Positions 1 through 7,881 of a DNA stretch of 41,840 nucleotides are shown here, in pieces (the stretch's first letter is position 1; each line of letters begins with the position of its first letter). The notes beneath the pieces were generated by a model. It saw only the letters and a program-made list of their open reading frames with translations, searched no databases and was not told the DNA's origin. The translations under genes and the position numbers were made by a program. Where the stretch lies: assembly GCF_020171285.1 (NCBI RefSeq), contig NZ_JAIUZI010000023.1:1-41840 (forward strand), given 5' to 3'. Source of the DNA: Seohaeicola saemankumensis (lineage in GTDB: Bacteria; Pseudomonadota; Alphaproteobacteria; Rhodobacterales; Rhodobacteraceae).

Positions 1-87
1 TAAGGTTGCGGCTTGGGCGCCAGCCCAAACGCGACCGGCGACAGTAGGTTTGCCAACAGGCAAACCTGCGACAGCCCACCAACACAT
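1..87 (+). other. structured non-coding tail with two hairpins
   Basis: Two strong inverted repeats lie in tandem. The first has stem TTGGGC (13-18) with GCCCAA (23-28), extended outside by GTTGCG (5-10) with CGCGAC (30-35) using one G-U pair. The second is a perfect 9-bp stem, AGGTTTGCC (46-54) with GGCAAACCT (59-67), around an AACA loop. An intrinsic terminator follows at once. This may be the 3' end of a small RNA or a structured 3' UTR of a gene outside the window; bases 1-3 (TAA) could be a stop codon. I do not recognise an RNA family. Confidence 0.45.
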
Positions 88-88
88 A

Positions 89-119
89 AGGGCCGCTCCA
101 ACCCGGAGCGGCCCTTTTT
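89..119 (+). terminator. intrinsic terminator
   Basis: A perfect 10-bp stem, GGGCCGCTCC (90-99) with GGAGCGGCCC (105-114), has a 5-nt loop and is followed by five T. It ends whatever transcript enters from the left and insulates the zntB-like gene. Confidence 0.9.
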
Positions 120-194
120 CATGTCCGGTGCAGATCCACAGATGACGCCGGCCGGCTGCATGGGGTATCATCGGGGCAAATACGTCAGGACGAC

Positions 195-1178
195 ATGCCC
201 GATTTCCTTCAGTTCGCCCTCAGTCTGAACGGACCCGATCCCGGTGCCGCGCTGGCTGCCACCGAGATCGCCCGCGCGCTGGCGGAGGAGGAGTTGGCCT
301 GGGTTCACCTGTCGGCCACCGATCCGGCCAGCGCGGCCTGGATCGAGGAGAACCTGTCATATCTCCCCGCCCCGGTGCGCGAGGCGCTGACCGCCGAGGC
401 AACCCGGCCACGGGTCAGCCCGCAGGGCGATGGCGCCATGGTGATCCTGCGCGGGGTCAACACCAATCCGGGCGCTGACCCCGAGGACATGGTCTCGGTC
501 CGGCTGTGGATCGACCCCGCACGTATCGTCAGCCTGTCGCGGCGGCCGCTTGCCGCGGTGGCCGAACTGCAGGCCAGCATCGCCGCCGGCGAGGGGCCGC
601 GCGACGCCGGAGGGTTCCTGGCCGATCTGCTGGCCTGCCTGAACGCCGGGATCGTGGCGCGTGTCGACCGGCTGGATGAAAAGGCCGAAATCATCGAGGA
701 CGGCGCGCTGGCCGGTGACGACCCCGGCGGGCTGCGCCACAGCGTGACCGACGTGCGCCGCGAACTGGCGGTGCTGCGCCGCTTTCTGCGACCGCAGCGC
801 GATGCCGCCGCGACCCTGACCGACGGCCGGCTGGCCTGGACCGGCGGCGACACCCGTCACCTGCTGGTTGAGGTCCACGATGTGCTGACCCGCACGGTCG
901 AGGATCTGGACGAGCTGACCGAACGCATGGCGGTGGCGCGCGACGAGATCGCCAGCGCGCTGTCGGACCGGTTGAACAGCAACCTGTTCCGCCTCTCGCT
1001 GGTCTCCGCCATTTTCCTGCCTCTGGGCTTCCTGACCGGGCTGATGGGCATCAACCTCGGCGGCATGCCGGGGGCCAGCTCGGACAGCGCGTTCTGGATC
1101 TTCTGCGCCGGGCTCGGTGTGGTGCTGGCGTTGCTGCTGGTGGTGTTGTGGTGGTTTCGCAAACCTCGCCGAGGGTGA
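195..1178 (+). CDS. zntB: ZntB/CorA-family divalent cation transporter
   Basis: A 327-aa inner-membrane cation transporter of the CorA superfamily, probably of the ZntB (zinc) branch. It has a long soluble N-terminal region (about 1-262) rich in helices, then two membrane segments near 264-284 and 301-320, the usual CorA layout. The signature loop between them reads GIN followed by LGGMPG (from residue 285) instead of the GMN of classical magnesium transporters. ZntB-type proteins commonly carry such a variant. The C-terminus is short and basic (FRKPRRG). The start has only a short AGGA 4 nt upstream. The gene stands alone between a terminator and the rpsJ promoter region. The metal transported cannot be read from the sequence. 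Confidence 0.8.
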   Translation: MPDFLQFALSLNGPDPGAALAATEIARALAEEELAWVHLSATDPASAAWIEENLSYLPAPVREALTAEATRPRVSPQGDGAMVILRGVNTNPGADPEDMVSVRLWIDPARIVSLSRRPLAAVAELQASIAAGEGPRDAGGFLADLLACLNAGIVARVDRLDEKAEIIEDGALAGDDPGGLRHSVTDVRRELAVLRRFLRPQRDAAATLTDGRLAWTGGDTRHLLVEVHDVLTRTVEDLDELTERMAVARDEIASALSDRLNSNLFRLSLVSAIFLPLGFLTGLMGINLGGMPGASSDSAFWIFCAGLGVVLALLLVVLWWFRKPRRG

Positions 1179-1495
1179 TTGGAAGACCTGTCACGGTCTT
1201 TTCCTGCCGCCACACCGCTCGGTTTCCGCAGGGCCATTCCAGATGATCAAGGGACCCCAACCGCCACGGTGCACGGTTACGTTTTTCCGCCGTGCACGGA
1301 ATGAATATGGACGGCGTCTGACCCAAAGAGATTTGTCCGAAAACCGCCACAGCAGTGCCTTCTCAGGGTAGCCGGAGCGTTTGCGACTGCGTGAAGAGTT
1401 CCGGCAATTGTTCCTCGTACCGCAGGATGCCGATGGCAGACTTGTTGCGGCCGGGGCTGGTCTGAGAATCTCGACAGGTCCGGCGCAAATACCCC
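1179..1495. other. intergenic region upstream of rpsJ
   Basis: No convincing gene. The one clear structure is an 8-bp inverted repeat, GTGCACGG (1269-1276) with CCGTGCAC (1290-1297), around a 13-nt spacer containing five T. No terminator with a T-run was seen directly after the transporter gene. Confidence 0.5.
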
Positions 1496-1524
1496 TTGCC
1501 ACACTCCGCGACTCCCCCTATAGA
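1496..1524 (+). promoter_or_regulatory. sigma-70-like promoter of the rpsJ block
   Basis: The -35 TTGCCA (1496-1501) and -10 TATAGA (1519-1524) are separated by exactly 17 bp. It lies about 120 bp before rpsJ. The same layout recurs before rpmC, rplO and rpsM. Confidence 0.8.
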
Positions 1525-1536
1525 CGCCCAATCACT

Positions 1537-1560
1537 CGGGGTGCGTCTTCACGCGCCCCG
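1537..1560 (+). promoter_or_regulatory. leader hairpin of the rpsJ transcript
   Basis: CGGGGTGCGT (1537-1546) pairs with ACGCGCCCCG (1551-1560) around a CTTC loop, with one G-U pair. It starts about 13 nt after the -10 box, so it sits at the very 5' end of the predicted mRNA, where it may stabilise the transcript or take part in feedback control. There is no T-run, so it is not a terminator. Confidence 0.55.
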
Positions 1561-1645
1561 TTTGAGTTACATACCACGCGACGAGGGTGTGCGATGAGCG
1601 CCCGTCCTCCTCTCCGTTGAAATCCCCAAGTCGAGGGATATGCAT

Positions 1646-1966
1646 ATGGCCGCTCAAAGCCAAAACATCCGCATCCGCCTGAAGGCGTTTGACTACCGGG
1701 TGCTTGATGCCTCCACACAGGAAATCGTCAACACCGCCAAGCGCACCGGCGCACAGGTCCGCGGACCCATTCCGCTGCCCAACAAGATTGAGAAATTCAC
1801 CGTTCTGCGTGGACCTCACATCGACAAGAAATCCCGCGACCAGTTCGAGATCCGCACGCACAAGCGTCTGCTCGACATCGTTGATCCGACCCCCCAGACC
1901 GTGGACGCGCTGATGAAGCTCGACCTCGCCGCTGGCGTGGACGTCGAGATCAAGCTGCAGTCGTAA
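1646..1966 (+). CDS. rpsJ: 30S ribosomal protein S10
   Basis: S10 of the 30S head, also the NusE partner of NusB in transcription antitermination. The 106-aa product begins MAAQSQNIRIRLKAFD and contains the conserved RTGAQVRGPIPLP and RGPHIDKKSRDQFE stretches, at full family length. An in-frame ATG two codons upstream (1640) is only 2 nt from the ribosome binding site GAGGG (1633-1637), while the ATG at 1646 has ideal 8-nt spacing, so 1646 is chosen. It is the first gene of the S10 block and is followed 18 nt later by rplC. Confidence 0.97.
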   Translation: MAAQSQNIRIRLKAFDYRVLDASTQEIVNTAKRTGAQVRGPIPLPNKIEKFTVLRGPHIDKKSRDQFEIRTHKRLLDIVDPTPQTVDALMKLDLAAGVDVEIKLQS

Positions 1967-1984
1967 TTCAGGAGGGTATCAGAT

Positions 1985-2713
1985 ATGCGCTCTGGAATTA
2001 TCGCAAAAAAAGTCGGCATGACCCGGCTGTTCATGGAAGACGGCAAACAGATCCCGGTGACGGTTCTGCAGCTGGACAACCTTCAGGTCGTGGCCCAGCG
2101 GACCGCTGACAAGGACGGCTATACCGCCGTTCAGCTCGGCGCCGGTACCGTCAAGGCCAAGCGCGTCAGCCAGGCCATGCGCGGCCACTTTGCTGCCGCC
2201 AAGGTCGAGCCCAAGCGCAAGCTGGCCGAATTCCGCGTCTCCGAAGACAACCTGATCGAAGTGGGCGCCGAGATTTCGGCCGAACACTTCCTTGAGGGTC
2301 AGAAGGTCGACGTTGCAGGCACCTCCATCGGTAAAGGCTTTGCCGGTGCCATGAAGCGTCACAACTTCGGCGGTTTGCGCGCCTCGCACGGCGTGTCGAT
2401 CTCGCACCGCTCGCACGGTTCGACCGGTCAGTGTCAGGATCCCGGCAAGGTCTTCAAAGGCAAGAAAATGGCCGGCCACATGGGCGCCGTCCGCGTGACC
2501 ACCCAGAACCTCGAAGTCGTCAAGACCGACGCCGATCGTGGCCTGGTGTTCATCAAGGGCGCCGTTCCGGGCTCCAAGGGTGGCTGGGTCACCGTCAAGG
2601 ACGCCATGAAGAAGAAAGCCCCCGAGGGTCTGCCGTTCCCGGCCGGTCTGAAAGCGGCTGCCGCAACCGAAGCACCTGCGGAAGAAGCACCCGCGGAAGG
2701 TGGTGAAGCATGA
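1985..2713 (+). CDS. rplC: 50S ribosomal protein L3
   Basis: L3, an early-assembling 50S protein whose long loop reaches towards the peptidyl transferase centre. The product is 242 aa, longer than the E. coli protein because of an Ala/Glu-rich C-terminal tail (about residues 220-242) of the kind seen in alphaproteobacteria. The segment GQCQDPGKVFKGKKMAGHMG matches the region whose glutamine is methylated by PrmB in E. coli. The start has a strong AGGAGGG (1970-1976) 8 nt upstream. Its TGA overlaps the rplD ATG by 4 nt, indicating translational coupling. Confidence 0.97.
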   Translation: MRSGIIAKKVGMTRLFMEDGKQIPVTVLQLDNLQVVAQRTADKDGYTAVQLGAGTVKAKRVSQAMRGHFAAAKVEPKRKLAEFRVSEDNLIEVGAEISAEHFLEGQKVDVAGTSIGKGFAGAMKRHNFGGLRASHGVSISHRSHGSTGQCQDPGKVFKGKKMAGHMGAVRVTTQNLEVVKTDADRGLVFIKGAVPGSKGGWVTVKDAMKKKAPEGLPFPAGLKAAAATEAPAEEAPAEGGEA

Positions 2714-3327
2714 AACTTGATGTGATCAAACTCGACGGCTCCAAGGCCGGCGACATCGAGCTGGACGCCGACCTGTTCGGTCTCGAGCCGCGTGCGGACA
2801 TCCTGCACCGCGTGGTCCGCTGGCAGCGCAACAACGCGCAGGCCGGTACCCACAAGGTCAAGACCCGCTCGGAAACCTCGTACTCCACCAAGAAGATCTA
2901 TCGCCAGAAGGGCACCGGCGGCGCACGCCACGGCGACCGCAACGCGCCGATCTTCCGCAAGGGTGGTATCTACAAGGGGCCGACCCCGCGCAGCCACGGT
3001 CACGAGCTGACCAAGAAGTTCCGCAAGCTGGGCCTGAAGCACGCCCTGTCCGCCAAGGCGAAAGCCGGCGAACTGGTCGTGATCGAGAACGCCGACGCAG
3101 AAGGCAAGACCGCCGCACTGGCCAAGCAGGTTGCAAACCTGGGCTGGAAACGCGCTCTGGTCATCGACGGCGCGTCGGTTAACGAAGGGTTCCTGAAGGC
3201 GTCCAAGAACATCGAAGGTCTGGATATCCTGCCGTCGATGGGCGCAAACGTCTATGACATCCTCAAGCGTGACACCTTGGTGCTCACCAAGTCGGCTGTC
3301 GAAGCATTGGAGGCTCGCCTGAAATGA
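2710..3327 (+). CDS. rplD: 50S ribosomal protein L4
   Basis: L4 binds 23S rRNA domain I and sends a basic loop into the exit tunnel. The 205-aa product shows the loop sequence YRQKGTGGARHGDRNAPIFR and the conserved RSHGHELTKK. In E. coli L4 also represses its own S10 operon by acting on the leader; whether that applies here is unknown, but the rpsJ leader has a strong hairpin. It is coupled by 4-nt overlaps to rplC upstream and rplW downstream. Confidence 0.97.
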   Translation: MKLDVIKLDGSKAGDIELDADLFGLEPRADILHRVVRWQRNNAQAGTHKVKTRSETSYSTKKIYRQKGTGGARHGDRNAPIFRKGGIYKGPTPRSHGHELTKKFRKLGLKHALSAKAKAGELVVIENADAEGKTAALAKQVANLGWKRALVIDGASVNEGFLKASKNIEGLDILPSMGANVYDILKRDTLVLTKSAVEALEARLK

Positions 3328-3620
3328 GTGCCGAGGCAAAACACTACGATGTGATCCGCAAGCCGGTCATCACCGAGAAGGCAACTATGGCGTCCGAGAA
3401 TGGGGCTATTGTTTTTGAAGTGGCGATCGACAGCAACAAACCGCAGATCAAAGAGGCCGTTGAGGCGCTGTTTGGTGTCAAGGTGAAGGCGGTCAACACC
3501 ACCATCACCAAAGGCAAGGTGAAGCGGTTCCGCGGCCAGCTGGGCAAGCGGAAAGACGTGAAAAAAGCGTATGTTACGCTGGAAGAAGGTAACACGATCG
3601 ACGTCTCCACGGGACTGTGA
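3324..3620 (+). CDS. rplW: 50S ribosomal protein L23
   Basis: L23 sits at the polypeptide exit and is the docking site for trigger factor and the signal recognition particle. The product is 98 aa and full length, with the typical start YDVIRKPVITEKATM and the basic stretch KGKVKRFRGQLGKRKD. The ATG overlaps the rplD stop by 4 nt. Normally rplB follows directly. Here the block ends with a repeat element and a strong terminator, and rplB lies 5.5 kb downstream. Confidence 0.97.
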   Translation: MSAEAKHYDVIRKPVITEKATMASENGAIVFEVAIDSNKPQIKEAVEALFGVKVKAVNTTITKGKVKRFRGQLGKRKDVKKAYVTLEEGNTIDVSTGL

Positions 3621-3627
3621 TCGGGGC

Positions 3628-3650
3628 GGTGGGGTGAAACCCCACCCTAC
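3628..3650 (-). repeat. REP-like element, single copy
   Basis: Arms GGTGGGGT (3628-3635) and ACCCCACC (3639-3646) around GAA, then CTAC. On the minus strand this reads GTAG followed by the hairpin, the layout of REP elements. It begins 8 nt after the rplW stop codon. Confidence 0.8.
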
Positions 3651-3662
3651 GCGAAATCAGAG

Positions 3663-3694
3663 AGCCCCCCGCCAGAGATGGCGGGGGGCTTTTT
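3663..3694 (+). terminator. intrinsic terminator after rplW
   Basis: A 12-bp perfect stem, AGCCCCCCGCCA (3663-3674) with TGGCGGGGGGCT (3679-3690), has a GAGA loop and is followed by T residues. It should end the rpsJ-rplW transcript and separates it from the inserted genes. Confidence 0.92.
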
Positions 3695-3748
3695 GCTGTG
3701 CGGGTCGGGGGGTACGTGGATCGGGGCGGCGGGGCCGCCGTCTTTTTT

Positions 3749-3793
3749 CCGTTTTGTACAGGGTCTGAGGCCGGGTTGTGCCGTTTTGTACAA
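3749..3793 (+). promoter_or_regulatory. paired CCGTTTTGTACA sites, candidate operator
   Basis: The 12-mer CCGTTTTGTACA occurs at 3749-3760 and again at 3781-3792, 32 bp apart (about three helical turns). The second copy is part of the palindrome TTGTACAA (3786-3793). Such phased repeats suit binding of a regulator. A GC-rich hairpin, CACGCCGCCG (3826-3835) with CGGCGGCGTG (3840-3849), follows without a T-run. Confidence 0.4.
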
Positions 3794-3922
3794 GACGATT
3801 TTCCCGGATCCTGCTGATTTCACCGCACGCCGCCGTCGTCGGCGGCGTGGTGCATCCGGACCCAGTGGTTCGGTCAGGGGAATGTGAGTGGTATTGGACG
3901 TGACGGGCTGACCAGGTTTGCT

Positions 3923-3947
3923 AAACATGTGCCGTCGACACATGTTT
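3923..3947. promoter_or_regulatory. inverted-repeat operator candidate
   Basis: A perfect 9-bp inverted repeat, AAACATGTG (3923-3931) and CACATGTTT (3939-3947), with 7 bp between the arms. It ends 2 nt before the ribosome binding site of the DUF1254 gene, placing it where a repressor or an RNA hairpin could control that gene. Confidence 0.5.
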
Positions 3948-3962
3948 TCAGGAGCTGGTTTA

Positions 3963-5474
3963 ATGAGTGTATCACGTCGAATGCTGTTTCAACTTGCCAT
4001 GGGTGCTGCGGCGGTTGCCGGGTTTGCCGGGCGGCCAAACTCCGGCGCGGCGCAGGCGCTGCGGTCGCCGGGGCCGTTGACCAACCGGGATTTCGAGCCG
4101 CTGGGCGGCCAGCCGCCGCAGGGCGCGCGCCCCTCCGTCGAGGATTTCGATTACCAGGTGAAATACCAGCGCGCCTTTGAGGCGGCGCTGTGGGCGATGC
4201 CGGCGCTGGCGATCTACCGGTTCCGGGCGGCGGCGCTGGAGGACCTTGGGCTGAAGGACAACGACATCATCGCCTATTCCGGCGTCGCCACCGCCAAGCT
4301 GGAGGCGACCACGGCCAATGCCTCGACCCCCTATATCACCGCGTTCACGGATCTGCAGAACGGTCCCACCGTGCTGGAGATCCCGCCCGCCGGTGAGGAG
4401 GGCAGCCTCTATGGTCAAGTTGTCGATGCCTGGCAGTACACCATTGCCGATGTCGGCCCCGCCGGTCTGGACGGCGGCAAGGGGGGCAAATACCTGTTCA
4501 CCCCGCCGGGCTACGACGGCGAGATCCCCGAGGGGTATCTGCATGTGCCGTCACCCAACTACCGCGTGGCCTTTGCCTTTCGTTCCGTGCGCGGTCCGGG
4601 GATGACCGAGGCGGACGCCTATGCCTATGCAAAACGGTTGCGGATGTATGCGCTGTCCGAGGCCGACAGCCCGCCCGAGCAGGTGTTTTTTGACCCGATC
4701 GACACCCGGTACCCGACCATGCCGATGTGGGGGCTGCCGCATTTCAGGAACCTGTATGACATCGTGTCCGTCGAGCCGGTCAAACCCGAGGACAAGCATA
4801 GCATGGGCATGCTCAGGACGCTGGGCATCGAACATGGCAAGCCGTTTGACCCCGATCCGGTGGCCAAAGCGGCGATGACCCAGGCGAGTTATGACGTCTG
4901 GTTCTACATGCAGGAGTGGTACGACAATTTCCCCAAGGAGCGGCTGTTCTGGGAGGACCGGCATTATGCCTCGCTGCTTCAGGGCGATGACAACAACCGG
5001 TTCACCTGGACCTATGAGGACCGGGTCGACACCATCGAGCGGGCGGCGGAGTATTTCTGGTGCACCTATATGCCCGAGGTGCTGTCGGACAATCCGGCGA
5101 CGCAGTACCTGATGGCGATGGCCGACAGCGACGGCGCGCTGTTGGAGGCCGGGCAGCTGTACCGCCTGGACGTTCCGGCGGAGATGCCGGTCGAGCAGTT
5201 CTGGGCGCTGACCGTTTATGACCGCGCAACGATGGGGTTCATCTATTCCGGCGAGGATCGCACGACGCTGTCGTCTTATGATCTCGACCAGATGGAGAAA
5301 AACGCCGATGGCGGCGTGTCGATCTGGATCGGGCCGGTTGCGCCGGAGGGCAAAGAGGCCAACTGGATCCCGACCGCCGGCAAACGCCCGCTGCCGGCGA
5401 TGCGGCTTTATGGGCCGACGTCGGAGCTGAACGAGAAACGGTTCAAACTGGCGGATCCGGTTCGGGTGGGGTGA
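3963..5474 (+). CDS. exported DUF1254/DUF1214 protein
   Basis: A 503-aa exported protein of the DUF1254 plus DUF1214 family, whose biochemical role is not established. The N-terminus MSVSRRMLFQ followed by a hydrophobic Ala-rich stretch up to GAAQA (about residue 31) is a signal peptide with a twin arginine. The DUF1254 part covers roughly residues 50-200 (ALWAMPALAIYRF, PYITAFTDLQNGP). The C-terminal DUF1214 part is recognisable from FWALTVYD, GGVSIWIGP, NWIPT and MRLYGPT. The start at 3963 has AGGAG (3950-3954) at 8-nt spacing; an in-frame ATG at 3918 has none. It lies inside the ribosomal cluster, preceded by two candidate operators, which suggests separate regulation. Confidence 0.85.
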   Translation: MSVSRRMLFQLAMGAAAVAGFAGRPNSGAAQALRSPGPLTNRDFEPLGGQPPQGARPSVEDFDYQVKYQRAFEAALWAMPALAIYRFRAAALEDLGLKDNDIIAYSGVATAKLEATTANASTPYITAFTDLQNGPTVLEIPPAGEEGSLYGQVVDAWQYTIADVGPAGLDGGKGGKYLFTPPGYDGEIPEGYLHVPSPNYRVAFAFRSVRGPGMTEADAYAYAKRLRMYALSEADSPPEQVFFDPIDTRYPTMPMWGLPHFRNLYDIVSVEPVKPEDKHSMGMLRTLGIEHGKPFDPDPVAKAAMTQASYDVWFYMQEWYDNFPKERLFWEDRHYASLLQGDDNNRFTWTYEDRVDTIERAAEYFWCTYMPEVLSDNPATQYLMAMADSDGALLEAGQLYRLDVPAEMPVEQFWALTVYDRATMGFIYSGEDRTTLSSYDLDQMEKNADGGVSIWIGPVAPEGKEANWIPTAGKRPLPAMRLYGPTSELNEKRFKLADPVRVG

Positions 5475-5483
5475 GCGAGAGCC

Positions 5484-5551
5484 GTAGGGTGCGTGATATC
5501 ACGCACCCCTGACAGGGCCAGTCGCGCGGTGCGCGATATCACGCACCCTGT
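5484..5551. repeat. pair of GATATC-centred palindromes
   Basis: A 22-bp perfect palindrome centred on GATATC (5487-5508), preceded by GTA to give a GTAG head, is followed 20 nt later by a near-identical palindrome (5528-5547) with one mismatch. The two copies are in opposite orientation. The element begins about 10 nt after the DUF1254 stop codon and shares the GTAGGGTG start with the REP-like elements, so it may be a sister subfamily. Confidence 0.75.
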
Positions 5552-5621
5552 GCATCCTGATTTGGCGACGTTTTTTCGGCCACTGTGTTACAAAGGGAGA
5601 CACCATTACGGGAGGATTGGG

Positions 5622-7538
5622 ATGTTCGATTTTCGTACACAGGGCCGGTTGCGCCGGGCTGCCACGGGCGTGGCGCTCTTTCTCGCGACATCAGCGCAGG
5701 CGTTCGAGGGCAATGTCGATCCGGCGGCGGTGGGGTTGGAGCAGACCTATTCGCCCTTTGTCGGCCGGGCCTATCCGGACATGGTTCTGTTTGGCGATCT
5801 GCATTTTCACACTGAGATCTCGTTCGATGCCGGGCTGATCGGAACCTCTTTGAACATTCATGACGCGTTTCGCGTGGCGCGCGGCGAAAAGATCATTTCG
5901 AACACCGGTCAGCCGGTTCAGCTTGTCCGGCCGCTGGATTTCCTGGCGATCACCGAACATGCCGAAATGCTTGGGCTGGCGACGGCCATTCGCCGGTCTG
6001 ACCCCCGGCTGTTGCAGGATGAATGGGGCAAGCGCATCCACGATCAGTTCCGCGCGGGACAGGACGGCCGGATGGCGGCGTTTGCCGAGATCATCGACAT
6101 CGGCACGGTTCAGGGGCGGGACCCGACCGCCGGTCTGAACCTGGATGGCGATCTGTGGCTGGAGATCATCGAAACCGTTGACCAGTACAACGTGCCGGGG
6201 CAGTTCACGGCGCTGAGCGGATTCGAGTGGACCTTTACCCCCAAGGGCGACAACCTGCATCGCGTGATCCTGTTCGGGGACGGGGCGGAGAAGACCGCCC
6301 AGACCAAGCCGCTGACCTTTTTCGAGGCGCCGGCCCCGGAGCTGTTGTGGGATTATCTGGAGGGGTACGAGGCCAGCACCGGCGGGCAGGCGATTGCCGT
6401 GCCGCACAACGCGAACATGTCCAACGGGCTGATGTTCAGCAAGAACAAGTTCGACGGCTCGCCGATGGATGCCGACTATGCCTCGCAGCGCGTTCGCTGG
6501 GAGCCGATGCACGAGATGACCCAGATCAAGGGCGACGAGGAAACGCACCCGTTGCTGTCGCCGGATGATGAATTCGCGGATTTCGAGAGCTGGGATGTGG
6601 CGAACCTGTCGGGGACGTCGGCCAAGACGCCCGAGATGTTGCGGTATGAATATGCCCGTTCGGCGCTGAAGGTCGGGTTGGAGCTGGGCCGCGAGATCGG
6701 CGTCAATCCCTACAAGTTCGGCCTGTATGGCACCACCGACACGCATACGGCGATCCCGACGACGCGCGAAGACAACTACTTCGGCAAGTATCAGCACACC
6801 GAACCGTCGGCCAACCGCCACAACATCGATGTCATCCCGGCCGAGGATCCGTCGCTGCGCATCATCACGGCGCAGGAATCCGCAGCCGGGCTGACGGCGG
6901 TGTGGGCGCGGGAAAACACCCGGCAAGAGGTTTTTGGCGCGATCACGCGCAAGGAGGCCTATGCCACGACCGGAAGCCGCATTCGCGTGCGCGTGTTCGG
7001 GGGCTGGGGGTTTGAGGAATCCGACCTGCATGCGGCGGATTTCGTGTCGAACGGATACCGGAACGGCGTGCCCATGGGCGGCGACCTGACCAATATCCCC
7101 GAAGGCGCGTCGCCGCGGTTCCTGATCCGGGCCCTGCGCGATTCGGACGGCGCCAATCTGGACCGGGTGCAGATCATCAAGGGCTGGCTGGATACCGAGG
7201 GCAAATCGCATGAACGGGTTTACGACGTCGCGGTGTCGGATGGCCGCGAGATCGGCGAAGACGGCCGCGCGCGTGAACCGGTAGGCAACACGGTGGATGT
7301 CGAAACCGCCAGCTACACCAATTCCATCGGCGCCACCGCCCTGGCGGGGTACTGGCAGGACCCCGATTTCGATCCGGCGGAGGATGCCTTTTACTATGTT
7401 CGGGTGATCGAGATTCCGAAACCCAGGTGGACGACACATGACGCGTCGTTCTATGGCGTGGCTCTGCCTGATGTCGTTCCGCCCACGGTTCAGGACCGGG
7501 CCTATACCTCTCCGATCTGGTATACGAGCGGAGGCTGA
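5622..7538 (+). CDS. exported DUF3604 protein, PHP-like metal motifs
   Basis: A 638-aa exported protein of the DUF3604 family. A signal peptide ends near ATSAQA (residue 27). Metal-binding-type motifs resemble those of PHP phosphoesterases: HFHTE (61-65), DFLAITEHAE (106-115) and TTDTHT (371-376). A hydrolytic, metal-dependent activity is therefore plausible, but the substrate is unknown. The chosen ATG has GGGAGG (5610-5615) at 6-nt spacing. An in-frame ATG at 5493 would add 43 residues with no signal sequence and run through the repeat, so it is rejected. The gene follows the DUF1254 gene, separated by a palindromic repeat. Confidence 0.87.
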   Translation: MFDFRTQGRLRRAATGVALFLATSAQAFEGNVDPAAVGLEQTYSPFVGRAYPDMVLFGDLHFHTEISFDAGLIGTSLNIHDAFRVARGEKIISNTGQPVQLVRPLDFLAITEHAEMLGLATAIRRSDPRLLQDEWGKRIHDQFRAGQDGRMAAFAEIIDIGTVQGRDPTAGLNLDGDLWLEIIETVDQYNVPGQFTALSGFEWTFTPKGDNLHRVILFGDGAEKTAQTKPLTFFEAPAPELLWDYLEGYEASTGGQAIAVPHNANMSNGLMFSKNKFDGSPMDADYASQRVRWEPMHEMTQIKGDEETHPLLSPDDEFADFESWDVANLSGTSAKTPEMLRYEYARSALKVGLELGREIGVNPYKFGLYGTTDTHTAIPTTREDNYFGKYQHTEPSANRHNIDVIPAEDPSLRIITAQESAAGLTAVWARENTRQEVFGAITRKEAYATTGSRIRVRVFGGWGFEESDLHAADFVSNGYRNGVPMGGDLTNIPEGASPRFLIRALRDSDGANLDRVQIIKGWLDTEGKSHERVYDVAVSDGREIGEDGRAREPVGNTVDVETASYTNSIGATALAGYWQDPDFDPAEDAFYYVRVIEIPKPRWTTHDASFYGVALPDVVPPTVQDRAYTSPIWYTSGG

Positions 7539-7674
7539 GCGCCGGGGGACACCGGTCGTGATCCGGCATCCGCACTGGCGTGCGGGTGCCCGGCAGCGGG
7601 AGAGCGGGCCGGGCTGAAAATTCGCAGCCTTGTCTGTAGACACCCACTCCCACCCCTCCTACGAGCCAGCATCT
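7539..7674 (+). other. intergenic region with hairpin after DUF3604 gene
   Basis: An 11-bp stem (7565-7575 with 7580-7590, loop TGGC, one G-U pair) begins 26 nt after the stop codon but has no T-run. Bases 7632-7674 align without gaps to 8959-9001 upstream of rplB at 23 of 43 positions, including a -10-like TGTAGAC. This looks like a decayed copy of the rplB promoter region. Confidence 0.45.
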
Positions 7675-7724
7675 TCACGGCCCTGGATTCTTTCCGGGGC
7701 CTGTGACGTTTTGAGCCGGGCACC
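7675..7724 (+). repeat. 50-bp direct repeat, copy A
   Basis: 48 of 50 bases match copy B at 9002-9051. It contains a hairpin, GGCCCTGGA with TCCGGGGCC around a 5-nt loop. The two differences from copy B are a C-to-T change that turns a G-C pair into G-U and a change in the loop, so folding is preserved. The rest of the interval up to 7881 shows no gene. Confidence 0.85.
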
Positions 7725-7881
7725 CTTTTGCACGCGCGTGACCGCACAGGCTGTTCCAGCTGGCATTCGCAACCCGAAAAGCACTGATGGGTGCGAGAGG
7801 TGCAGCCGCGACGTCAACCGGAGTTGAACTCGCGGTCAGCCGCTATAGCTTCCCTGAAAACCAAACGAGGCGCAGCTGATC

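Noticed and set aside
1..87. Cobalamin riboswitch, tmRNA or RNase P RNA
   Set aside because: Short resemblances (ACCGGCGACAG) do not extend to the conserved boxes of these RNAs, and the downstream gene is separated by a terminator.
195..1178. Classical CorA magnesium transporter
   Set aside because: The loop reads GIN rather than GMN and the protein fits ZntB better, although the ion is not proven.
5691..7643. 650-aa minus-strand open frame
   Set aside because: Fully antisense to the DUF3604 gene, Arg/Gly/His-rich with no recognisable motif.
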